Of a stretch of 10,344 nt of DNA, positions 1 to 6,781 are shown piece by piece. Source of the stretch: SHLJ01 sp041618535 (lineage in GTDB: Bacteria; Bacteroidota; Bacteroidia; Flavobacteriales; Flavobacteriaceae); the NCBI GenBank assembly GCA_041618535.1, contig JBFKFP010000099.1:1-10344 (forward strand), given 5' to 3'. The first letter of the stretch is position 1; every line of letters starts with the position of its first letter. A program made the position numbers and the translations under genes. The notes under the pieces were generated by a model, which was not told the DNA's origin, made no database searches, and worked only from the letters and a program-made list of their open reading frames with translations.

Positions 1-632
1 ACAGTAATATAATACCTGCAACCCATGTCTCTAAGAACAAGGACTATCTTATCCAGATGATCAAGGATTCTGATGCAGATAAAATGATCCTCAAGCCATA
101 GAATGGATTTGGCGGCTCTGGGGTTATCCTCATTGAAAAGTCGGCCATGAGCAATATCAATTCGCTTCTTGACTTCTATATTTCAGGTTCTGACGGATCT
201 TCTAATTATGTGATTCTTCAGGATTATATTGAAGGGGCCGATAAGGGAGATGTCCGTATTCTTCTTTTAAATGGTGAGCCGGTTGGAGCGATGAGGCGTG
301 TGCCCGGCAGCGGCGATCACAGGTCGAACGTTTCTGCTGGCGGAAGCGTTCAGAAACATTCACTTACCAGGGAAGAAAAGTCCTTGTGCAAACAAATTGG
401 CCCGAAACTGGTGAAGGACGGCCTTTATTTTGTGGGAATTGACGTGATAGGGGGAAAGCTGGTAGAAGTGAATGTGATGTCTCCCGGAGGCATCACCTAC
501 ATTAACAAAGTGTATAAACCTAAGATCAAGGTAGAAGAACGGGTTATCGACTTTATAGAAAGCAAGGTTCAGGACAAACTTCATGCCTTCGACCGGCGTG
601 CCAAACTTCGAAAAACCGTGGAAGAGGCCTGA
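1..632 (+). pseudogene. GshB-like ATP-grasp ligase, 5' end outside window, interrupted by in-frame TAG
   Basis: The reading frame is open from the window edge (first whole codon at 3) to TGA at 630-632, except for one TAG at 99-101. Protein on both sides of the TAG is colinear with the C-terminal ATP-grasp half of bacterial glutathione synthetase. Before it is DKMILKP; after it is NGFGGSG, the glycine-rich nucleotide-binding loop (KPLxGxGG in the family). Then come QDYIEGADKGDVRILL, the nucleotide and Mg-binding GIDVIGGKLVEVNVMSP, and a normal C-terminus. TTG (Leu) to TAG would be one base change. The family joins an amino acid to a peptide using ATP, in the cytosol; the substrate here need not be glutathione. 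If the stop is real, the product ends inside the ATP site. ATG 147 has no ribosome binding site and lacks that loop. It is the first visible gene of the operon, ending 1 nt before the next start. Family call firm; broken state depends on the base being correct. Confidence 0.82.
621..627 (+). promoter_or_regulatory. Shine-Dalgarno-like site deciding the start of the TerB-like gene
   Basis: GAAGAGG lies six bases before ATG 634. It favours that ATG over the in-frame ATG at 583, which would overlap the GshB-like gene by 50 nt and add 17 residues that only reflect the end of that gene in another frame. Confidence 0.45.
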
Positions 633-633
633 G

Positions 634-963
634 ATGGAAGCACCTAATTGGACTAAAGAGGAATTCATCGCTTACCTGCTGCTTTATGCAGCCAACTCCG
701 ATTTTAAGGAATCCAACAAAGAGCGAAATATGATTATCTCAAGAGTTGATCATAAGACTTTCCAGAGGATTCATAGCGAATTCAGTGAGGATAATGATTA
801 CCAAAGTATACAGAAGATCATGGCTGCTCTTGAGCAGCATAATTACAGCAAGCAGGACCTGGAATCGTTTCATGCAGACCTCAAGCTGATGTTCCATTCT
901 GACGGGAGTTACGACTTGCTCGAAAAAAACATGTTTACTTTTCTTAAAAGACTTTTTGAATGA
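634..963 (+). CDS. Small TerB-like helical protein in the QEGLA operon
   Basis: This is a 109-residue acidic, all-helical-looking soluble protein with no signal peptide or membrane segment. It shows two half-repeats typical of the TerB fold: a helix followed by an acidic D-x(n)-E turn. The first is YLLLYAANSDFKESNKE (about residues 14-30) and the second MFHSDGSYDLLEKN (86-99). TerB-fold proteins bind divalent metal or act as small adaptor domains; which of these applies cannot be read here. The start was chosen at ATG 634 because it follows the GshB-like stop by 1 nt and has a GAAGAGG site. It overlaps the amidohydrolase gene by 4 nt (ATGA at 960-963). The fold assignment comes from pattern resemblance and is moderate; the gene itself is well supported by its packing. 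Confidence 0.8.
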   Translation: MEAPNWTKEEFIAYLLLYAANSDFKESNKERNMIISRVDHKTFQRIHSEFSEDNDYQSIQKIMAALEQHNYSKQDLESFHADLKLMFHSDGSYDLLEKNMFTFLKRLFE

Positions 964-1796
964 AAATTGAACGTCTTTCGGTTGAAGAGATCGTAGACCG
1001 GATTGAGGCTGAGAAAGCCTTTCATGCTGTGACACCCGATTATTCATTTACGGTCAAGGTGGAAGCCTACGTCCCTTACGCCTGTGCGGCTATTCATGAC
1101 GGACATCATTTCCGGAGGGAGTTGTGGGACAATTGCTTGCATTCCGGTTATGACCGCTGGTATGAGGAGGACCCTGAGACTAAAAATATGGTGGCCTCAC
1201 AACCCATATTGATTGCCGGATGTGACTCGAGGTTTGAATACGACCTGAATCGGCCTCCAGAAGAAGCTGTTTTCGTGACCGCCTGGGGAAAACAATTATG
1301 GCGTGAACCCCTTGATGAGGCCATGAAGCAAAGAAGCCTGAGGAAGCATCAGAATTTCTATTCCGTGGTAGATGCATTGGTTGGTAAAATTGAATCAAAA
1401 TTCGGAGTTTGTGTGGTTTATGATATGCATAGCTACAACTGGAAACGCTGGGACAGGGAAGTACCGACATGGAATTTGGGCACCCACAATATCGACAATG
1501 AACGTTGGGGGGAAGAGGTTGAAAAATGGAGAAAGAGCCTTTCTGAAATAGAGTTTCCTCACAACATTCCCCAAACTGCTGATATTAATAACACCTTCTT
1601 CGGTAATGGGTATTTTTTAAAGCATATCACCAATAAATTTGATAACACTCTGGTTCTGGCAACCGAGATCGCGAAGGTCTATTGCGACGAATATACCAGG
1701 ACAATATATCCGGAGGTGGTACATGCCGTTGAATCACAACTCCGGCTAAGATTAAGAGAACATGCTGAAGAAACCTTTAATAAACACAAACCCTGA
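960..1796 (+). CDS. N-formylglutamate amidohydrolase-like zinc hydrolase
   Basis: This 278-residue cytosolic protein belongs to the N-formylglutamate amidohydrolase (HutG2-type) family, whose members cleave the amide of N-formyl-glutamate in histidine degradation. Visible family signatures are IHDGHH near residue 45, CDSRFEYDLNR (88-98), YDMHSYN (154-160, with likely metal or catalytic His) and LATEIAKVYCDE near 233-244. No other histidine-utilisation gene is present. The enzyme instead sits between a TerB-like protein and a QEGLA metallopeptidase, with a GshB-like ligase upstream. I therefore infer that it acts on an N-acyl or gamma-linked glutamyl group made or trimmed by these partners, not in bulk histidine catabolism. 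Its start overlaps the previous gene by 4 nt and its TGA overlaps the next ATG by 1 nt. Family confidence is high; substrate is unknown. Confidence 0.85.
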   Translation: MKIERLSVEEIVDRIEAEKAFHAVTPDYSFTVKVEAYVPYACAAIHDGHHFRRELWDNCLHSGYDRWYEEDPETKNMVASQPILIAGCDSRFEYDLNRPPEEAVFVTAWGKQLWREPLDEAMKQRSLRKHQNFYSVVDALVGKIESKFGVCVVYDMHSYNWKRWDREVPTWNLGTHNIDNERWGEEVEKWRKSLSEIEFPHNIPQTADINNTFFGNGYFLKHITNKFDNTLVLATEIAKVYCDEYTRTIYPEVVHAVESQLRLRLREHAEETFNKHKP

Positions 1797-2956
1797 TGAT
1801 GAAGGATGACCTTGTTGCAGCCTACAAAGACGTTTTTGATATAGACAAAAACCTGGACCGCCTGGTCAGGAAAATCGAATTGCTTACCTATATCAATCCG
1901 CTTAACATAGAGCAGGAGAAAAAGAAATTCTATTCTTCCAAATACAATTACGAGCCTCAGTACAAATACCCCAAGATCAAGTTTGACGGGTATAAACTAC
2001 ATCGCTTGTTTTTTACACAGCGCCTTGAGCGTATTGAGGATGATGACATCAGAAAGCTGTATGAGGATATAATTTATGATCATTCCGGGCTAATTGAATG
2101 CATCGAGAACATCGGTCAGGGAAAGAAGTTCTACTACAACAGCCTGAAGAGTTTTGGATCACCGAATGACAGGGATATCGACAATGCTGAGTTTATTCTC
2201 AGATTTGATGATTCTGAATTCAACCCGGATATGCTTCCTATGTTCGACTCCAACGAAGCGAGGGAGTATTTCCGGGAATTCTCAAAGCGATACGATTTCG
2301 AATTTGAAATTCGCTTTTCACCGCATATCTCAGCGGCGGCCATGGTCAGGAATAATACCCAGACACTCATCCTGAGAAAGAATCATAAATTCAGTAAAAA
2401 TCAACTTGAGGTTTTGGCTAACCATGAAATAGGTGTTCACCTGGTAACCTCTTTTAATGCCTGTGATCAGCCACTCAAGATCTTTTCAAACGGAATCCCG
2501 AACAACGTGGAAACCCAGGAAGGCCTTGCGGTGTATTCGGAATATATGTCGGGTTGCCTGACCCTTACACGGTTAAAGGAATTATCATACCGGGTCATTG
2601 CTGTTGATACCCTGAGGAGAGGTTATAATTTTAGCGATACCTTCGATTTGCTTTTCAATAAATACAAGCTCAACAGGGACAAGGCTTTTTCCATCACCCA
2701 ACGCGTCCACAGGGGAGGCGGGTTTACGAAGGATCATCTTTATCTGCGCGGACTGAAACGTATTTATAATTATGCGAAGTCAGGTGGTGATCTCGATCCT
2801 TTGCTGATCGGGAAAATGTCCCTTGAATATATGGATGTGGCCAGAAAGTTACAGGACCTTGGCCTGGCTCGGAAAAGCAAATATTTTACAGAGGCTTATA
2901 AAACCAATGATAACCAGAATAAAAACCTGGATTTTATCTTGAAGAGTTTAAAATAA
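1796..2956 (+). CDS. QEGLA-motif predicted metallopeptidase (DUF1704/MATCAP-like)
   Basis: This 386-residue protein belongs to the family annotated as flavohemoglobin expression-modulating QEGLA motif protein (DUF1704). The predicted active site is HEIGVH at 210-215 (an HExxxH metal site), followed by ETQEGLA at 239-245, whose Glu 242 is a good candidate third metal ligand. Further conserved blocks are FSPHISAAAMVR (174-185) and RVHRGGGFTKDHLYLRG (303-319). Eukaryotic relatives (MATCAP) are carboxypeptidases that remove the C-terminal tyrosine of alpha-tubulin; the bacterial substrate is unknown to me. There is no signal peptide or membrane segment, so it is probably cytosolic. The start at 1796 overlaps the amidohydrolase stop by 1 nt; a second ATG follows at 1799, so either Met may be used. 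It is the last gene of the operon. Confidence 0.87.
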   Translation: MMKDDLVAAYKDVFDIDKNLDRLVRKIELLTYINPLNIEQEKKKFYSSKYNYEPQYKYPKIKFDGYKLHRLFFTQRLERIEDDDIRKLYEDIIYDHSGLIECIENIGQGKKFYYNSLKSFGSPNDRDIDNAEFILRFDDSEFNPDMLPMFDSNEAREYFREFSKRYDFEFEIRFSPHISAAAMVRNNTQTLILRKNHKFSKNQLEVLANHEIGVHLVTSFNACDQPLKIFSNGIPNNVETQEGLAVYSEYMSGCLTLTRLKELSYRVIAVDTLRRGYNFSDTFDLLFNKYKLNRDKAFSITQRVHRGGGFTKDHLYLRGLKRIYNYAKSGGDLDPLLIGKMSLEYMDVARKLQDLGLARKSKYFTEAYKTNDNQNKNLDFILKSLK

Positions 2957-3287
2957 CAGCCCCGGTAGCCCCGACACATCCGTTATCCATGATACTCTTC
3001 AAATTATCAGAAATCAACTGGCAGCTTATATTTTACCATGTTTTACGAAAGAGGGAAAGGCATCCTGGGGACACTTTAAACTGAGTTAATGTTCGTTCTG
3101 AAGAAAAGTTAATCCAGGCTGTTTGAACACCGTTTTTTAGGAAAAGCGCAATCTGACTATGTCAACTCACCATTTGGATAAGTAGAGCAATCGTTCATCG
3201 ATTAAATTCGCTTATTGATAATTTTAATCAAAAAATCGAGCGCTTCAACGAGATTTTTATCCTTGATCCGAATCACTCGATATCTTT

Positions 3288-3299
3288 ATTTTATAAAAT
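3288..3299. repeat. Perfect 12-bp AT palindrome
   Basis: ATTTTATAAAAT equals its own reverse complement. It could be an operator or chance in AT-rich DNA. It overlaps the end of a promoter-like TATCTTTA (3281-3288). Confidence 0.35.
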
Positions 3300-3313
3300 G
3301 AATGTGCTATAAA

Positions 3314-3346
3314 TACATTTAGTTTTTTCGTTAGTTGTTAAATGTA
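3314..3346. repeat. 8-bp inverted repeat (possible hairpin)
   Basis: TACATTTA (3314-3321) and TAAATGTA (3339-3346) are perfect reverse complements with a 17-nt loop. The stem is AT-rich and only weakly stable, but it directly precedes the terminator and would be the 5' hairpin of any small transcript ending there. Confidence 0.35.
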
Positions 3347-3352
3347 AATAAA

Positions 3353-3383
3353 CCTTGGATATACCTTAATCCAGGGTTTTTTT
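3353..3383. terminator. Rho-independent terminator, probably bidirectional
   Basis: CCTTGGAT (3353-3360) pairs with ATCCAGGG (3369-3376), eight pairs including one G-U, with an 8-nt loop. Seven T follow on the plus strand (3377-3383). Read on the minus strand, the same stem is followed by TTTATTTA. It begins at the TAA of the DCC gene, so it should end the mutS2-DCC transcript, and it would also stop rightward transcription from the QEGLA operon. Confidence 0.75.
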
Positions 3384-3798
3384 ATGAGAGGAACTTTTCT
3401 TTGATCGCGGGAGTCGGAATCATGCAGGCATCCTTTTTCCCAAACCAGGCGTAACGATTCCTGGCCACATAATCATACACCCAATTCCTTATGATCGTGG
3501 GAACGATTAAAAATATTACTGAAAGATTTACAGGAAATTTCAGGTGTCTTGAGATTTTCAGTACAGCAGTCGATTTGTAGAATAATCTGTTATCATAGGT
3601 CAGCAGTAGAATGGAATCCGTTTTTACGGTATCAATGCCGAATTCTTTTATAACAGCTTCGCCGGTTCCTGACTGGAGCGGGGCGAAGACAAAGCGATTG
3701 GAATTATCATTCCGGATAACGAAATTAACCGAACGGTTGCATAGGTTGCAAACGCCATCGAATAGGATAAGGTCTTTATTATCAGGAAGTTTAATCAT
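3382..3798 (-). CDS. DCC-family (DUF393) thiol-disulfide oxidoreductase-like protein
   Basis: This 138-residue protein carries the family-defining DGVCNLCN at 14-21 (DxxCxxC), where the two cysteines (17 and 20) form a thioredoxin-like redox pair. It also has the usual second block RYAWFGKKDAC (115-125) near the C-terminus. Residues 89-103 are hydrophobic and may pack in the core or touch the membrane; there is no signal peptide. The family is annotated as thiol-disulfide oxidoreductase from the CxxC motif, but partners and substrates are largely unknown. Its ATG lies within ATGA shared with the mutS2 stop (3795-3798), so translation is probably coupled and expression depends on the mutS2 promoter. 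Its TAA touches the terminator. Family call is strong, biochemical role only inferred. Confidence 0.9.
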   Translation of the reverse strand: MIKLPDNKDLILFDGVCNLCNRSVNFVIRNDNSNRFVFAPLQSGTGEAVIKEFGIDTVKTDSILLLTYDNRLFYKSTAVLKISRHLKFPVNLSVIFLIVPTIIRNWVYDYVARNRYAWFGKKDACMIPTPAIKEKFLS

Positions 3799-5969
3799 TT
3801 CTTTTTCTCAACGAGTTCCAGCTGCTCTACACTTACATTAGTTGTAAATATCCCATAATTTACAACAGCCTTATTCTTTTCAATTTTATCTATGCTGCCA
3901 ACCGCGCGTCCGTCCTCCAGCCTGACCCGGTCACCAACTTCAAAAACAGGCCTTGGTTTTTCTTTTTTCTTTTGAATAGCTTTCTTTTTCTCGGCTCTCT
4001 TTTTATCCCTGATTGGCTTAATGCGGTTATGTACCTCCTCCCTCACTTTTTTCTCTTTTACCTCCGCCTTACTCACTTCACCGCTTGAATGCTTTTTACG
4101 TTTGGAATTCTCTATCTGAATGATTTTAAACAATTCGGCAAGCAAGTCTCTCTTGCGTTTGTCATTCTGAAATTTCTTGGCCAGGCTGTCTACTTTTTGC
4201 CCCAGATAGATGAGCCTTTGATTGGAATCATAAAGTTCCTGGTAGCTTTCAAGTTTCTTCTGAATTCTCAGGTTGGTATGCTCCAGCTTATCCGTTTCAG
4301 CTATTTTTCGCTGCTCATTTTCTTCAAGCGAAATTTTTAGTCGTTCCATCTTGCTCCGTTCCTTCTGTAACTTGGCAATGGTCTTGTCGAAACGCACCTT
4401 GCTGCCTTCAATTCGTTTTTTGGCTTTATTGATCAGGTTGAACGGGATACCGTTCTTCTGTGCGACCTCAAAAGTGAATGAGCTCCCGGCTTCACCGAGA
4501 ACCAGTCTGAATATCGGTTTTAAAGAACGCTCGTCAAAAAGCATATTTGCGTTTTGCATATGGGGCAGTTCATCTGCCAGCATTTTCAGGTTGGAATAGT
4601 GGGTGGTTATTATGCCATAAGAACTTTTTTCATAAAAATACTCAAGAAAGACCTCAGCCAATGCCCCACCGAGTTCCGGATCCGATCCGGTCCCGAATTC
4701 ATCAATCAGAAAAAGGGTTTTATCATTGCACTTCTTCAGGAAGTAGTTCATCTGTTTCAATCGATAGCTATAAGTGCTCAGATGGTTTTCTATAGACTGG
4801 TTATCACCGATATCGCTCAGGATGCGATCGAAAAAAAACATAGAGCTTCGCTCATGTACCGGGACAAGTATGCCAGACTGTAGCATAAGCTGAAGCAGGC
4901 CTATGGTTTTTAGCGTTATACTTTTTCCCCCGGCATTCGGTCCGGAGATGACTATAATCCTGTTTTCCGGATTCAGTTCAATGGTCTGAGGAAAAGTTTC
5001 CTCATCTATTTTTCGGTTACTCACCAACAAGAGCGGGTGGTAGGCATCCCTTAGTTTTAAAACACCATCCTTGGATATTTCCGGGAGGACAGCGTCAATC
5101 TCAATGGCATATTTCGCTCTGGAATATATGCTGTCTATAAGGATGAGATATTCCTGGTAGTCCTTCAGTAAAGGCTGGAAAGGTCTGACCTGATCTGTTA
5201 ACTGCGCCAGTATTTTTTTGATTTCCTCGTGCTCCTCGTACTCAAGGTTGTTCAATTCCCTTTGCAATGAAAGGGTGGCTTCAGGTTCGATGTAGACGAT
5301 GCTGCCTGTTTTACTTGACCCAAGTATGGAACCTTTTACCTTTCTTCTGTACATTGATTTAACGGCCAGGACACGCCGGTTATCGATAATGCTTTCGCGA
5401 ATATCATCCAGGTAATCCATTCCGCTGTAATGACTAAGGGCTTTATTGAAGGCTGAACCCAGCTTCCCCCTTACTGTTTTGATCGACTTCCTTATCTCGA
5501 AGAGGCTCTCACTGGCATCATCCCGTATTTCACCGTCTTTGTCAATAACCCCCTTGATCCTGGCTTCTATGTAATCCTCAGGTTCAAGTTGATTGTTCAG
5601 AAGGAAAAGGACAGGGTAATAGTCTTTGAACTTGTTGAAGAAACGGAAATGGGTGTTCACAACAGAAACTATGTTAGCGATTTTTCTGAGGGACTCAATT
5701 TCCAGTATATAATCGATGATCTGCAACAATTTCAATTCCTCGTTGATTTCATCGAACCCATGATTAGGAATCCTGTTTTCATTTTCAAAAGAGGATTTAT
5801 ACTCATTAACCTGGGTAAGCACTTCAATGGCCTCTTCTTCTGTTGCGAATGGTGTTAAGCCCAGAATATGATCCCGACCCGCCTCGGTGACGGCTTTTTC
5901 CGCAACCTGATTCAGTACGAGGTCTAATTCCAGGTCCTCAAGTGTTTTATCGTGTACCTTGATCATCAT
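3795..5969 (-). CDS. mutS2: MutS2 family ATPase lacking the Smr domain
   Basis: This 724-residue cytosolic DNA-structure-binding ATPase belongs to the MutS2 branch, which acts on branched DNA and, in Bacillus, on collided ribosomes, not in mismatch repair. Helical core and clamp regions occupy roughly residues 1-325. The ABC-type ATPase follows: Walker A GPNAGGKS (343-350), signature region DIGDNQSIENHLSTY (386-400), Walker B LFLIDEFGTGSD (419-430) and H-loop TTHYS (455-459). A long coiled coil spans about 515-630, then a Lys-rich linker (about 640-672) and a KOW-like beta domain, FEVGDRVRLEDG onward (676-720). The protein ends there, so the C-terminal Smr nuclease domain of Bacillus MutS2 (about 785 residues) is absent. 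Translation starts at ATG 5969 or the adjacent ATG 5966. It is coupled to the DCC gene by a 4-nt overlap and divergent from ung. Confidence 0.95.
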   Translation of the reverse strand: MMIKVHDKTLEDLELDLVLNQVAEKAVTEAGRDHILGLTPFATEEEAIEVLTQVNEYKSSFENENRIPNHGFDEINEELKLLQIIDYILEIESLRKIANIVSVVNTHFRFFNKFKDYYPVLFLLNNQLEPEDYIEARIKGVIDKDGEIRDDASESLFEIRKSIKTVRGKLGSAFNKALSHYSGMDYLDDIRESIIDNRRVLAVKSMYRRKVKGSILGSSKTGSIVYIEPEATLSLQRELNNLEYEEHEEIKKILAQLTDQVRPFQPLLKDYQEYLILIDSIYSRAKYAIEIDAVLPEISKDGVLKLRDAYHPLLLVSNRKIDEETFPQTIELNPENRIIVISGPNAGGKSITLKTIGLLQLMLQSGILVPVHERSSMFFFDRILSDIGDNQSIENHLSTYSYRLKQMNYFLKKCNDKTLFLIDEFGTGSDPELGGALAEVFLEYFYEKSSYGIITTHYSNLKMLADELPHMQNANMLFDERSLKPIFRLVLGEAGSSFTFEVAQKNGIPFNLINKAKKRIEGSKVRFDKTIAKLQKERSKMERLKISLEENEQRKIAETDKLEHTNLRIQKKLESYQELYDSNQRLIYLGQKVDSLAKKFQNDKRKRDLLAELFKIIQIENSKRKKHSSGEVSKAEVKEKKVREEVHNRIKPIRDKKRAEKKKAIQKKKEKPRPVFEVGDRVRLEDGRAVGSIDKIEKNKAVVNYGIFTTNVSVEQLELVEKKK

Positions 5970-5983
5970 TTCTGAATGAATTG

Positions 5984-5991
5984 CAAAGATA
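5984..5991 (-). promoter_or_regulatory. Bacteroidota-type -7 element for mutS2
   Basis: On the minus strand this reads TATCTTTG, an exact match to the TAnnTTTG -7 consensus of the phylum. It lies 14 nt before the mutS2 ATG, which predicts a very short leader. No clear TTG/TTTG -33 partner is seen at standard spacing. Confidence 0.5.
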
Positions 5992-6077
5992 AAACATTCG
6001 GAACGTCCTTCATGACTCGGAAACGGTCAAAATCGGGCTGATTCCATTTGCTGCGAAGAGATCTCATTGATATATGT

Positions 6078-6085
6078 TATTTTTG
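6078..6085 (+). promoter_or_regulatory. Possible -7 element for ung
   Basis: TATTTTTG fits TAnnTTTG and would give a leader of about 25 nt before ATG 6116. Candidate -33 motifs (TTTG at 6047, TTG at 6067) sit 27 and 8 nt away, neither at the usual spacing, so the call is weak. Confidence 0.33.
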
Positions 6086-6115
6086 AAATGCTTTTAAAAT
6101 GCAGCAATTCTGACA

Positions 6116-6781
6116 ATGAATGTGAAAATTGAACAAAGTTGGAAAAATGTTTTGCTTGAGGAGTTCGAGAAACCATATTTTAAAGTATTAACCGACTTCG
6201 TAAGAAAAGAGTATCTATCCGGACGTTGTTTCCCGCCGGGACAACAGATCTTTGCTGCCTTTGATCATTGCCCCTTCAGCGATCTTAAGGTGGTAATCCT
6301 GGGACAGGATCCCTATCATGGCCCCGGGCAGGCACATGGCCTGTGCTTCTCGGTGAACGATGGAATTAAGCATCCGCCCTCACTGGTCAATATCTTTAAG
6401 GAACTGGAAACGGACTTAAAAAAGCCATACCCGAAAAGCGGCAACCTTGGGTCCTGGGCAGAGCAGGGGGTTCTTCTTTTAAATGCGACACTTACCGTTA
6501 GAGCTCATCAGGCTGGCAGCCATCAAAATAAAGGATGGGAAATTTTCACCGATGAGATTATAAGGGTTATATCCGCTAAAAAAGAGGGTGTAATTTTCTT
6601 GTTATGGGGTGGTTATGCGAAGAGAAAGTCCAGGCTGATAGATACCGAAAAGCATCATATCTTAAGCTCGGGTCATCCTTCACCTTTAAGCGCAAATCGC
6701 GGTCTCTGGTTTGGTAACAAACACTTCAGTGAAACTAACTCCCTGTTGCGGCAAGCTGGGCTTGAGCCGATTCAGTGGTGA
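6116..6781 (+). CDS. ung: Uracil-DNA glycosylase (family 1)
   Basis: This enzyme removes uracil from DNA, starting base excision repair of deaminated cytosine or misincorporated dUMP. The 221-residue length is typical. All family 1 motifs are intact: water-activating GQDPYHG (63-69, catalytic Asp 65), the uracil-binding LLNATLTV (120-127, Asn 123) and the DNA-intercalation loop HPSPLS (187-192, catalytic His 187). LWGGYAKRK (163-171) is also typical. ATG 6116 gives the usual N-terminus ending just before the conserved SW (residues 8-9). It is transcribed divergently from mutS2, and its last 47 nt overlap the 3' end of a small minus-strand gene. No terminator is visible after its stop. Identification is essentially certain. 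Confidence 0.98.
   Translation: MNVKIEQSWKNVLLEEFEKPYFKVLTDFVRKEYLSGRCFPPGQQIFAAFDHCPFSDLKVVILGQDPYHGPGQAHGLCFSVNDGIKHPPSLVNIFKELETDLKKPYPKSGNLGSWAEQGVLLLNATLTVRAHQAGSHQNKGWEIFTDEIIRVISAKKEGVIFLLWGGYAKRKSRLIDTEKHHILSSGHPSPLSANRGLWFGNKHFSETNSLLRQAGLEPIQW

Larger units (their letters stand above)
2957..3381. other. 425-nt intergenic region without genes
   Basis: I see no convincing coding frame, tRNA or repeat family here. The left half (to about 3170) is featureless, with no clear terminator immediately after the QEGLA gene. The right half is AT-rich and holds a palindrome (3288-3299), an 8-bp inverted repeat (3314-3346) and the terminator at 3353-3383. Confidence 0.6.

Noticed and set aside
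99..101. TAG decoded as pyrrolysine or another amino acid
   Set aside because: All genes whose ends are visible use TAA, TGA or TAG as ordinary stops (TAG ends the 60-residue gene), and nothing here suggests recoding; a point change or error is simpler.
147..632. A separate 161-residue gene starting at ATG 147
   Set aside because: It is the continuation of the GshB-like frame after the TAG, has no ribosome binding site, and would lack the glycine-rich ATP loop.
583..633. Longer start for the TerB-like gene
   Set aside because: The extra 17 residues lie wholly over the end of the GshB-like gene, and ATG 634 has the better ribosome binding site and spacing.
2957..3060. Terminator right after the QEGLA gene
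   Set aside because: The short GC-rich AGCCCCGGTAGCCCC segment does not fold into a stem followed by a T tract.
3198..3239. Nested inverted repeats (TCGATT/AATCGA around TTGAT/ATCAA)
   Set aside because: Arms of only 5-6 AT-rich pairs are expected by chance in such sequence, and no T tract or promoter accompanies them.
4554..4883. Open frames on the plus strand within mutS2
   Set aside because: They are antisense shadows of a strongly conserved ATPase region and their translations show no family features.
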